Of a stretch of 9,294 bases of DNA, positions 1 through 6,709 are shown in pieces. The stretch comes from CAYVMN01 sp964452575. Lineage in GTDB: Bacteria > Desulfobacterota > DSM-4660 > Desulfatiglandales > Desulfatiglandaceae. The notes under the pieces are model-generated. The model was not told where the DNA came from, did no database searches, and saw only the letters and a program-made list of their open reading frames with translations. How positions within the stretch are numbered: the stretch's first letter is position 1; each line of letters begins with the position of its first letter. The position numbers and the translations under genes are program-made. The stretch spans positions 1-9,294 of the forward strand of contig CAYVMN010000181.1 of assembly GCA_964452575.1 (NCBI GenBank). The letters are read 5' to 3'.

Positions 1-1047
1 GGACTCCCCCTCCTAGGGGTCTCCCTTGCCGGTCTCCCGCTCGGACGTTACATGGAATTTCCCCCACGTACGCGCTATCTGGATCACGCCCCATTTTCAT
101 GGACTGCATTTGTTGTCTGCGCCCTGCTGGTTCTTGCAGTGCTCGCCCCCCTTGTACTAAGAGGCCTTGGAGTCAGGAGGCCAAAGAAGGTAAGGCCCCA
201 GGCCGGCCGCCATTTCCCTTGGTGGGGATGGCTAGGGGTTTTTACAGGCCTAATAACATGGGCCCTGGCATGGACACGCTTCACCTGGTTTGCAAATCTT
301 CAGCAGCACACCTTCACCCCTCTCTGGCTCTCCTACGTGGTCGTTATCAACGCCCTCACTTACAAACGTGATGGTCACTGCATGATGACCGATCGGCCTG
401 TGTATTTCCTTATCCTCTTCCCGGTTAGTGCGACGTTCTGGTGGTTCTTTGAATATCTGAACCGGTTTGTCCAGAACTGGCATTATAGTGGCGTTGATTA
501 CGGCCCCTGGGGGTATTTCTGTCACTCCACCCTTTCCTTTTCAACGGTGCTGCCGGCGGTCCTTGGGACCCGAGAATGGATGCGGGGATTTTCATGGATC
601 GAGGAGGGCTTCAGGAGTTTTGTACCGATAAGACCTTCGAGGCCCAAGTCCATGGCGTGGGGGGGTCTGCTGATCTCAGGGGTTGGCCTGGCCGGGATCG
701 GCGTATGGCCCGATTATCTCTTTCCTTTTCTCTGGGTGTCTCCACTTCTTATTATCATTTCCCTTCAGATCCTTGTAGGAGAGCCTCATATCCTGAATGA
801 TATGGCTGAAGGGGACTGGCGGCTCGGGATTTCCTCGGCACTGGCTGCACTTTTTTGCGGCCTGTTCTGGGAGATGTTGAACTATTACAGCCTGGCAAAA
901 TGGGAGTATACGATCCCGTTTGTCGATCGTTATCGGATCTTTGAAATGCCGATACTGGGTTATGCGGGCTATCTACCATTCGGGTTAGAGTGTGCAGCTT
1001 TTGGAGGGATTCTGGAGTTAACCGGTCAGAGGCGGCCCTCTGAATAA
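1..1047 (+). CDS. Polytopic membrane protein of unknown function (5'-truncated by window edge)
   Basis: I do not recognise a named function. The frame is open from base 1 to the TAA at 1045-1047. The first ATG in the window is at 52, but the upstream codons read as plausible protein (LAGLPLGRYMEF), so the true start is probably outside the window. Numbered from that ATG (331 aa), the protein is strongly hydrophobic and aromatic, with about seven to nine likely membrane segments (for example about 17-37, 57-75, 88-105, 118-133, 205-218, 222-242, 258-273, 305-322). Two segments end in similar aromatic motifs: FEYLN...WHY at 133-145 and WEMLN...WEY at 273-286. This suggests an internal duplication around a conserved Glu and Asn. 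The gene ends inside the 3' end of the convergent DapA-like gene (22-bp overlap). No catalytic signature is evident. That it is a real gene is nearly certain; its role is unknown. Confidence 0.85.
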   Translation, partial: GLPLLGVSLAGLPLGRYMEFPPRTRYLDHAPFSWTAFVVCALLVLAVLAPLVLRGLGVRRPKKVRPQAGRHFPWWGWLGVFTGLITWALAWTRFTWFANLQQHTFTPLWLSYVVVINALTYKRDGHCMMTDRPVYFLILFPVSATFWWFFEYLNRFVQNWHYSGVDYGPWGYFCHSTLSFSTVLPAVLGTREWMRGFSWIEEGFRSFVPIRPSRPKSMAWGGLLISGVGLAGIGVWPDYLFPFLWVSPLLIIISLQILVGEPHILNDMAEGDWRLGISSALAALFCGLFWEMLNYYSLAKWEYTIPFVDRYRIFEMPILGYAGYLPFGLECAAFGGILELTGQRRPSE

Positions 1048-1991
1048 TCACCGTATCTGGCCATCAATTCCTTAAGCCGACCCTTTTGTTCTTCCACATC
1101 TCCACTGGAAAATGTGCAAATAGGGGTTTCAATGACTCCCATCTCAGAGAGGACTTCTTTTATGATAGCCACGGGTGATGGTTGATAAATCTCCTTAAGG
1201 TCGCGGAGGTATTGCCCAAGTTCCCATACCTGCTGGAGATGATCAGGGTATTCTTCCTGGGCACCCATCAGTCTAAGCGAGGACTGAGTTATCCTATGCC
1301 AGGCCCTGGGGGCCAAATTGGCGCCGATGGATACCACGCCGCTCATGCTTGGGTGATCCAAGAACTGAGTCTCATCCCCGTCATAGATCCTGAAATGGGC
1401 CAGACCCCGACATGCCCGATCATAATTATTCGCCCTGTCCAGGGAGCCTAGAAATATCAGGCCGACAATACCCTTCAGCAACACCAATTCCTTGAGAACC
1501 CCGGTCCTGAGATTGTTTCGCTTGAGGGGTTTGCCGAGCGCATGGATCAGTGCCGGGTCGTTGTGGAGTATAAGCGGGCCGTCAGCTATTGAACTCAGAT
1601 TCCGGTAATAGGATGGTAGCCCCCGATTACTATGGTAATAGAGGGGAGTATCCACCCAAAAGATTTGGCCGGTCATCCCGCCCTTTTCGAACCCCTTTCT
1701 CAAGGTAAGAATAGTATCTGTCGTCTTTTCTTCAGTATCCTGAGTGACCCAGACAAGGATGGGAATTCGACCTCGAAGCACGCTTTTGGCCCGCTCCGCA
1801 AGATCTGAGCGTTGATCCGGGCCGAGGTTTTTCCCCTCACCCATATAGGGGCTGGCCAGAAACACGGCCTCGACAGAAGGCATCACCCGACTCAGAAGTC
1901 TTTCGAGCCCCTGGAAATCTATGGTGCCGTTGCCCCTGAGAGGTGTAATCAGCTCAGCGATGAGCCCCCGTGGTGCTATAAAGCCCTCCAT
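1026..1991 (-). CDS. DapA/NAL-family (beta/alpha)8 protein lacking the Schiff-base lysine
   Basis: The 321-aa protein follows the class I DapA / N-acetylneuraminate lyase layout: an opening ITPLRGNGTID (15-25), a PLYYHSNRGLPSYY segment (116-129), a PLILHNDP strand (139-146), IVGLIFLGSLDR (175-186), and a late GD...GVVSIGANLAPR (206-229). Family members normally carry GTTGE, a catalytic Tyr in LYNxP, and the imine-forming Lys in GIK. Here these read ASPYMGEG (46-53), LHNDP with His143, and GLI with Ile179. DapA or lyase chemistry through a Schiff base is therefore unlikely, and the substrate cannot be named. ATG at 1991 lies 38 bp inside the end of kdsD and follows AGAGGAG about 10 nt upstream, so the two are probably translated from one mRNA. 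The family assignment is firm; the function is open (divergent aldolase, binding protein or regulator). Confidence 0.85.
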   Translation of the reverse strand: MEGFIAPRGLIAELITPLRGNGTIDFQGLERLLSRVMPSVEAVFLASPYMGEGKNLGPDQRSDLAERAKSVLRGRIPILVWVTQDTEEKTTDTILTLRKGFEKGGMTGQIFWVDTPLYYHSNRGLPSYYRNLSSIADGPLILHNDPALIHALGKPLKRNNLRTGVLKELVLLKGIVGLIFLGSLDRANNYDRACRGLAHFRIYDGDETQFLDHPSMSGVVSIGANLAPRAWHRITQSSLRLMGAQEEYPDHLQQVWELGQYLRDLKEIYQPSPVAIIKEVLSEMGVIETPICTFSSGDVEEQKGRLKELMARYGDYSEGRL

Positions 1992-2955
1992 TTAGTCTGA
2001 ACTCCTCTCTCCCCAGGAGATCATGGAGATGGACGATACCCTTTACCTCTAAGTTCTTGTCTACAATCACAAGGTGCGTGATCCCATAAAATTCCATGAG
2101 CCCAAGGGCCTCGGCAGTGCCCTGGTCTTCATTAATGGTCTTGGGAGGAGATGACATAATGTATTCGACCCTTGTCTCAAGGATGTTTTCTCTCGCTACC
2201 AGGGCCCGTCTCAGGTCCCCATCGCAGATAATGCCGGCCAATTTCCGGTTTTTTTCTACAACGAGTGTTGCTCCGATCCCTTTGGCGTTCATTTCATCAA
2301 TGGCCTGTCGGGCTGTTGAACCGAGGAGGACTATCGGAATATGGTCACCGGTCAACATGACCTCCCTCACCTTGGTGCTGAGTCGATCCCCGAGACTTCC
2401 GCCGGGATGAAATTTCCTGAAATCGTCTCTGCTAAAGCGTCGACGACTGAGCAGGGCCACGGCAAGGGCATCACCCATGGCAAGGGCAGCGGTGGTGCTA
2501 GCAGTGGGTGCCAGCCCCATGGGGCAGGCCTCCCTTTCGACCCCCACATCGATTACCAGGTCACACCTCTTGGCCATTGGCGAATCCAGGCTACCTGTAA
2601 AGGCTATGACCTTGGCCCCTAGGTCCTTCAGAATGGGTAACAACGTGTTTATTTCGGCGGTTTGACCGGCATTGGATATGGCAATGACTATATCGCGCCG
2701 TGTGACTGTGCCAAGGTCCCCATGGACGGCCTCTGCAGGATGCAGGAAAAGGGAGGGGGTCCCGGTGCTGTTGAGGGTGGCGGCGATTTTTCTGGCTATA
2801 AGGCCGGATTTCCCTATACCTGTGAGTATGACCCTTCCCTTGGCCTCTAGGATCATTTCAATGCACTTTTCGAACTCCTGGCCTACCTTATCGACCAGGC
2901 CTAGGATACCCTGGGCCTCTATCTTCAGGACCTCTTTTGCCTGTTCAATTGCCAT
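1954..2955 (-). CDS. kdsD: D-arabinose-5-phosphate isomerase (KdsD/KpsF/GutQ family)
   Basis: This cytoplasmic enzyme family interconverts D-ribulose-5-phosphate and D-arabinose-5-phosphate, the first step towards Kdo for lipopolysaccharide. The 333-aa length and layout are standard. An N-terminal SIS domain (about 35-170) has the sugar-phosphate loop GIGKSG with Lys49, HPAEAVHGDLG (72-82), SNAGQTAEI (94-102), EREACPMGLAPT (140-151) and the terminal FHPGGSLG (182-189), which holds the conserved His183. Two CBS domains follow (about 197-255 and 262-318). The ATG at 2955 has an in-frame TAA two codons upstream, which fixes the 5' limit, but no strong Shine-Dalgarno sequence is visible. It is the first gene on its strand, divergent from the riboswitch-exbB unit. 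The other Kdo genes (kdsA, kdsB) are not in the window. A capsule-type (KpsF) or gut-operon role is possible but less likely from context. Confidence 0.95.
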   Translation of the reverse strand: MAIEQAKEVLKIEAQGILGLVDKVGQEFEKCIEMILEAKGRVILTGIGKSGLIARKIAATLNSTGTPSLFLHPAEAVHGDLGTVTRRDIVIAISNAGQTAEINTLLPILKDLGAKVIAFTGSLDSPMAKRCDLVIDVGVEREACPMGLAPTASTTAALAMGDALAVALLSRRRFSRDDFRKFHPGGSLGDRLSTKVREVMLTGDHIPIVLLGSTARQAIDEMNAKGIGATLVVEKNRKLAGIICDGDLRRALVARENILETRVEYIMSSPPKTINEDQGTAEALGLMEFYGITHLVIVDKNLEVKGIVHLHDLLGREEFRLNGGLYSTTGAHR

Positions 2956-3037
2956 AGATTACCCGCAGGACGGTTTCCATTATCTCTTAACATTTTCCAT
3001 AATCATTCTCAAGGTATTAATTCCCCACAAAATTGCC

Positions 3038-3066
3038 TAGACTTCTCGGGCGGCTTTGAATATAAG
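3038..3066 (+). promoter_or_regulatory. Sigma70-like promoter of the riboswitch-exbB-exbD-tonB unit
   Basis: TAGACT (3038-3043, 4 of 6 to TTGACA) and TATAAG (3061-3066, 5 of 6 to TATAAT) are separated by exactly 17 bp. Transcription would begin near 3072-3075, just before the structured leader. This is a visual match only, but the placement fits the riboswitch. Confidence 0.55.
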
Positions 3067-3072
3067 TTGAGA

Positions 3073-3212
3073 TCGGTTCAGGTGCTCGCATCAAGCCCAA
3101 GAGGGAACTCCGTTAGAACCGGTGGAGGGCCTGTCGCTGTGATCGGGGACGAACACCGCAACACGGCCATTTGTTCCGGCCGGATGGCGACTGTGAGGCA
3201 CTCATACGGACG
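3073..3212 (+). ncRNA. Cobalamin (vitamin B12) riboswitch aptamer
   Basis: This is a non-coding leader between a promoter and an intrinsic terminator. Its core resembles the cobalamin aptamer: GAGGGAAC (3101-3108), a short stem-loop CCG..GAA.CGG, then CGCTGT and CGGGGACGA (3144-3152, the CACTGTA..GGGGACGA region of the consensus), and GGCCATTTG (3165-3173) in place of GCCACTGG. GTGCT near 3082 can pair with GGCAC near 3197-3201 to close the domain. The family binds adenosyl- or methylcobalamin and usually represses B12 synthesis or uptake genes. Its place directly ahead of exbB-exbD-tonB fits B12 control of TonB-dependent uptake. The 3' B12-box side (about 3187-3205) is weaker than the consensus, so exact ends are approximate. 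A covariance-model search (RF00174) would settle it. Confidence 0.78.
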
Positions 3213-3213
3213 T

Positions 3214-3248
3214 CCCCAGATCGACTATCGGTCTGGGGTTTTTGTTTT
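3214..3248 (+). terminator. Intrinsic terminator, expression platform of the riboswitch
   Basis: CCCCAGATCG and CGGTCTGGGG form a 10-bp stem (one G-U pair) around the loop ACTAT, followed by TTTTTGTTTT. It lies between the aptamer and the exbB start at 3274, where a ligand-controlled terminator would sit. No clear mutually exclusive antiterminator stem was worked out by eye. Confidence 0.9.
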
Positions 3249-3273
3249 GTGCCTCTGAAAGGTAAAATTAGCT

Positions 3274-3906
3274 ATGATGAACGTATTTATTAGGGGTGGG
3301 CCGGTCATGTACCCCCTTCTGGCATGTTCCATTATTGCCTTGACAGTAATCATAGAGCGATTGCTCTTCTGGATCAGAGAAGATATGAGGAGGAATCAGC
3401 CCCTCGTCGACCATATCCTGGAATTGTGCCGGAGGGGAGACTGGGATGCCGTGAGGGAGAGGGTGGCAGGCTCAAAAGACTATGTGACAAGGATCATTGT
3501 TAGCGGAATCCTTCATAAGGAATTCTCCATGGCCAAGGCAATGGAATCTGCTGCGGCCGAGGAGATCAAGCGGATGCGGCGTTTCATGGGGGTGCTGGAC
3601 ACCATGATTACAGTAGCCCCACTCCTTGGAATTTTCGGCACAGTGCTAGGAATAATCAGCTCCTTCCATCTCCTTGGCGTCAGCGGCATTGAACATCCCG
3701 AGGCAGTGACAGCGGGGATTGCCCAGGCCTTGATAACAACCGCCGCGGGACTGGGGATCGCAATTCTTTCAGTGTTCCCGTATAACTACTTCAACACCCG
3801 CGTGGAAAACGCTGGCCTCACCATTGAGAGGTATGCCACGAGCCTCGAAATAGTATACGAAAAACTGATCCATGAGGAAAACGAACGTAAGGAGGATCAA
3901 GGATGA
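3274..3906 (+). CDS. exbB: ExbB/TolQ-family proton channel subunit
   Basis: This inner-membrane subunit of the ExbB-ExbD motor uses the proton gradient to energise TonB. The 210-aa protein has three membrane segments: about 12-33, a central one with APLLGIFGTVLGIISSF (115-131), and one with GIAQALITTAAGLGIAILS (148-166). The last two form the MotA/TolQ/ExbB channel signature. Between segments 1 and 2 lies the usual cytoplasmic domain of about 75 residues. There is no long N-terminal periplasmic extension, so this is the short ExbB type. Two tandem ATGs (3274, 3277) are possible starts, with AAAGG about 12 nt upstream. Its TGA overlaps the exbD ATG (ATGA). Grouping with ExbD and TonB rather than TolR/TolA/TolB/Pal favours ExbB over TolQ. 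Expression is probably set by the B12 riboswitch just upstream. Confidence 0.93.
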   Translation: MMNVFIRGGPVMYPLLACSIIALTVIIERLLFWIREDMRRNQPLVDHILELCRRGDWDAVRERVAGSKDYVTRIIVSGILHKEFSMAKAMESAAAEEIKRMRRFMGVLDTMITVAPLLGIFGTVLGIISSFHLLGVSGIEHPEAVTAGIAQALITTAAGLGIAILSVFPYNYFNTRVENAGLTIERYATSLEIVYEKLIHEENERKEDQG

Positions 3907-4313
3907 AGGTCAACCCGCAAACGGGACGAAGGGTTCGCATTGAAATGATACCCCTGATTGACATCGTCTTTCTGCTGTTGGTCTTCTTCATCTATGCCAT
4001 GCTCTCAATGGCAGTCCACCGCGGATTGCCTGTGGTGTTGCCCACCTCCACCACTGCCAAGCTCGAAAAGCGTCTGGTCCTGTCGGTGACTGTAAGATCG
4101 GACGGCACTATTTATCTAGATAAGGAAGGGGTTGCACTGGGCTCTTTGAGAGAGGCGTTGATAAAAAAGGCCAAGGATGAAAAGGAACCAGGGGTCTTGC
4201 TCTTTGCCGATCGAGACCTTCCATATCAAGATCTCTTTAATGTCCTGGATGAGATCAGGATGGCGGGTATCAACCGGATATCTCTCCAGGCGGAGGTAGA
4301 TGAGAAGCAGTGA
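3903..4313 (+). CDS. exbD: ExbD/TolR-family protein of the TonB motor
   Basis: The 136-aa partner of ExbB has a short cytoplasmic N-terminus, a single membrane helix (about 15-38) and a periplasmic domain (about 50-130). The helix contains MIPLIDIVFLLLVFF, with Asp20 in the position of the proton-carrying aspartate essential in ExbD (Asp25 in E. coli). The periplasmic part has the usual pattern VTVRSDGTIYLD (62-73) and VLLFADRDLPYQDLFNVLD (98-116). It starts in a 4-bp ATGA overlap with exbB and ends in a GTGA overlap with tonB, so the three are almost certainly translationally coupled. TolR is the alternative name, but the next gene being tonB argues for ExbD. Confidence 0.93.
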   Translation: MKVNPQTGRRVRIEMIPLIDIVFLLLVFFIYAMLSMAVHRGLPVVLPTSTTAKLEKRLVLSVTVRSDGTIYLDKEGVALGSLREALIKKAKDEKEPGVLLFADRDLPYQDLFNVLDEIRMAGINRISLQAEVDEKQ

Positions 4314-5152
4314 GACGTCTTCTGCTGGCTGCAGCACTGGCCATTGCAATCCATGGCTACCTCCTGGGCACTGAGCCTTTATGGCTAAATGGAAGGCCTC
4401 CAGAGAGGCCCAGGCCCCCGGTCATAACAATGACTCTTACTTACCAGTTGCCACCGAGGCCCGAGCCTAAATCCTTTGCATCGCCCCTTGAAATTCCAGT
4501 CAAGGGAACTGTAAGCGTTCCTAAGATGGAAAAACCAGAGCCGGAGAAAACAAGACCGGTTCCCAAACCAAGTCCCGAGAAGAGGGTAGAAAAAGAGCCC
4601 GTAAAGATAATTAGGCCCAAGAAGAAAGAAGTCAAACCGCCCAAGAAACGAACCAAGTCAGAAAAGAGGGTCATCGAACCAGCACCTGGACCGATGACCG
4701 CCTCATTACAACCGCAAAAGGAGATTCCGACCAAGACCGTTCTCGATGTCGTGACCCCATCAACGCCCCGGCCTCCTTCTCCATCCTATCCCTGGCCGGA
4801 GATTCCCGATGAGATTCTGAACGAACCAAGATCTCAAAAAAAGGGCCAAATTGCTTCACTGCCACCTGCTCAGCCCATGCTAAAGGCCAGACCAGCATAT
4901 AAGGAAAATCCCCGCCCCGAATATCCCAGGCTTGCCAGGAGAAGGGGATACCAGGGCACTACCATCCTAGAGGTCTTGGTAGGTGCTACAGGAAGGGTGC
5001 TTGATATTAGGGTGTTAAACTCCAGTGGATACGAGATCCTGGACAATGCAGCAGTGGCCTCTGTCAGGGAGTGGCTCTTTGAACCTGGGATGAAGGGGGA
5101 TCAGAGAGTGGAAATGTGGGTTAGGGTACCCGTCCGATTTGAGTTGAAGTAA
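4310..5152 (+). CDS. tonB: TonB energy-transducing protein
   Basis: TonB spans the periplasm and passes energy from ExbB/ExbD to TonB-dependent outer-membrane receptors. The 280-aa protein has an N-terminal membrane anchor (about 3-20) with His15 in AIHG, recalling the functional transmembrane His of E. coli TonB. A long Pro/Lys/Glu-rich spacer follows (about 29-190), with many PEP, PKP and KKK runs. The C-terminal TonB domain (about 196-280) contains NPRPEYPRLARRRGYQGT (200-217), then SSGYEILDNAAVASVREW (238-255). The start is GTG at 4310-4312, overlapping the exbD stop. No in-frame ATG precedes it and GGAGG lies about 13 nt upstream, so translation probably relies on coupling. No TonB-dependent receptor gene is in the window, so the substrate is inferred only from the riboswitch. 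Confidence 0.94.
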   Translation: MRRLLLAAALAIAIHGYLLGTEPLWLNGRPPERPRPPVITMTLTYQLPPRPEPKSFASPLEIPVKGTVSVPKMEKPEPEKTRPVPKPSPEKRVEKEPVKIIRPKKKEVKPPKKRTKSEKRVIEPAPGPMTASLQPQKEIPTKTVLDVVTPSTPRPPSPSYPWPEIPDEILNEPRSQKKGQIASLPPAQPMLKARPAYKENPRPEYPRLARRRGYQGTTILEVLVGATGRVLDIRVLNSSGYEILDNAAVASVREWLFEPGMKGDQRVEMWVRVPVRFELK

Positions 5153-5183
5153 ATGCCTCATACAAACCATCCTGCTCGACACT

Positions 5184-5969
5184 TCATATCGTTATCGTAC
5201 CCTCCAGATACAAGACCGCTTTACCGGAGATACCGATGCGCTTCCCGCGATTTTCGCAGAAAAGCTCACCGCCCCTCATAGACACCTGTAGAGCATGTAG
5301 GTCCCGTTTCTGAAGTTTCTCTGCCCAGTAGGGCACCAGAACACAATGCGCCGATCCTGTCACGGGGTCCTCCGCGATACCGACACGAGGCGCAAAGAAT
5401 CGCGACACGAAGTCGCTTCGCTCCCCTGACGCAGTCACGATTATCCCCCGGCATTCTAACCGTGACAGGGCGGTGAAATCGGGGGCAACATGAATGACCG
5501 CCCGCTCACTATCCAACACCACCAAGATGTCTTCTTCAGAGCCGAGCACCTCTAGCGGCAAGACCCCTAAGGCCTCTCTGAGTCCGTTTGGTGGTTTCAC
5601 TGGTACAGGTGGCCTCGCTGGGAAGTCCATTTCGAGAAAACCATCACGCTTTGTCACCACCAACTGCCCGCTCTTCGTGGTAGAAAAGCGTATCGAAGCT
5701 TCCGGCCAGTCCGAAAACCCAAACACGACAAAGGCACTTGCCAGCGTTCCGTGACCGCAGAGGGCCACCTCTGTCGCTGGAGTGAACCACCGCAGGCTGA
5801 AACCGTCCTCATCGCGGACAAGAAATGCCGTTTCCGAGAGATTGTTCTCAGCGGCAATCTTCTGCAACTCTTCGTCCGAAAGCCACTCGTCCAAGATGCA
5901 CACGGCTGCCAGATTTCCACAGAAGACCTGACTTGTGAAGGCGTCAACTTGGTATAGAGGTATTTTCAT
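5184..5969 (-). CDS. PhzF-family isomerase/epimerase-like protein
   Basis: PhzF-family proteins share the two-lobed diaminopimelate-epimerase fold. The characterised member isomerises a phenazine precursor, but most members have unknown substrates, and no phenazine genes are present here. From the ATG at 5969 the protein is 261 aa, normal for the family. The first lobe has YQVDAFTSQVFCGNLAAV (6-23), then NNLSETAFLV (42-51) with Glu46 in the position of the catalytic Glu of PhzF, and EVALCGHGTLASA. The second lobe has the signature EDPVTGSAHC. I reject the longer start at 6023: GGAAGAG lies about 8 nt before 5969, and the upstream 18 residues do not resemble the family N-terminus. It is the last of three co-directional minus-strand genes, converging on tonB with a 31-bp gap. 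Confidence 0.9.
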   Translation of the reverse strand: MKIPLYQVDAFTSQVFCGNLAAVCILDEWLSDEELQKIAAENNLSETAFLVRDEDGFSLRWFTPATEVALCGHGTLASAFVVFGFSDWPEASIRFSTTKSGQLVVTKRDGFLEMDFPARPPVPVKPPNGLREALGVLPLEVLGSEEDILVVLDSERAVIHVAPDFTALSRLECRGIIVTASGERSDFVSRFFAPRVGIAEDPVTGSAHCVLVPYWAEKLQKRDLHALQVSMRGGELFCENRGKRIGISGKAVLYLEGTITI

Positions 5970-6080
5970 CCGTTTCTCTTCCTTTGCCGAACTAATCTTC
6001 TTCCTGCCTCTTACAGAAATCAATAAACTCAGAAGGTGATAAGATTCTTAGTCCGTGCCGAGATTGCCGTGGAAATAACA

Positions 6081-6629
6081 CTAAAAATCCCTCGGTTTAC
6101 AAATCACCTCTCTTATCTTCAGCTCAAAAAGATTATTTTGGTGGGCTGGTTTGATCACGAGGGCGACATCAGCACCTCGGCCAGATCCACCAATGGAAAT
6201 CATATCGTTGCCGGATAAGGCTCCGGCATCAGCAGCCATTATGGCCACTTCTACAGCTACCTTTGTGCCTTGCCCAAAAAGCCGTAACGTGTCCGCAATA
6301 ATCAAGACCGGATAGGCACCCGAATGTCTCTTTGCGATGGAACGTTCAAGGCCTGAAAGTGCATGGCTGCCAGTAACGACTTTTATTCCTTTTCTTTGCA
6401 AGTCTTTTTTTACATCGTCTGTCATTTCACTCTTAAAGGGTTCGTTAAATCCACAGTGGTATGTCACCACCGTAAGAGAGAAGCCCTGCAAGAGTTCTAG
6501 GGCCCTGAATGCTGTAAAACCAGTCGTGCATGCCACGACGACCTCGTCTATTCCGAGTTCCTTTCCCCTTTTCGATGCGAGTTTTAAGACCTGGTCCGTA
6601 TTGTCTTTCCCGGGTCTGTCAAAATACAT
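6081..6629 (-). CDS. Stand-alone pyruvate-kinase C-terminal (PK_C)-like domain protein
   Basis: The 182-aa protein consists of one domain resembling the C-terminal alpha/beta domain of pyruvate kinase, without the catalytic barrel, so it is not itself a kinase. Recognisable stretches are MYFDRPGKDNT (1-11), VVACTTGFTAFRALEL (31-46), VVTGSHALSGLERSI (84-98), IADTLRLFGQGTKVAVEVA (111-129), GGSGRGADVALVIKPAH (147-163) and the conserved tail REVICKPRDF. I recall this family as widespread in anaerobic bacteria and archaea, with no established function. The Gly-rich loops suggest binding of a phosphorylated ligand (inference). The start was set to the ATG at 6629 because AAGGAGG sits 5 nt upstream; the 25 extra residues up to 6704 are not family-like. 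It lies 80 bp downstream of the transglutaminase-like gene and 111 bp upstream of phzF, so a shared operon is possible but not shown. Confidence 0.85.
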   Translation of the reverse strand: MYFDRPGKDNTDQVLKLASKRGKELGIDEVVVACTTGFTAFRALELLQGFSLTVVTYHCGFNEPFKSEMTDDVKKDLQRKGIKVVTGSHALSGLERSIAKRHSGAYPVLIIADTLRLFGQGTKVAVEVAIMAADAGALSGNDMISIGGSGRGADVALVIKPAHQNNLFELKIREVICKPRDF

Positions 6630-6709
6630 ATTGGCCTCCTTATCTTGAAACCTAATTTCATAGACGCGGTCAAGTCTGCTGCAGCCCTGACCTCTCCTCT
6701 CCATTCCCT

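Noticed and set aside
3067..3258. 63-codon plus-strand frame in the leader before exbB
   Set aside because: It lies wholly within the riboswitch-like and terminator structure, has no RBS and its peptide has no protein-like character.
4441..4734. 97-codon minus-strand frame inside tonB
   Set aside because: It is a shadow of the Pro/Lys-rich spacer; the Gly/Ser-rich peptide is a complement artefact.
5970..6023. N-terminal 18-codon extension of the PhzF-family gene
   Set aside because: The GGAAGAG ribosome-binding site and the family N-terminus both point to the ATG at 5969.
6630..6704. 25-codon extension of the PK_C-like gene
   Set aside because: A perfect AAGGAGG lies inside it, 5 nt before the ATG at 6629, and the extra residues are not family-like.
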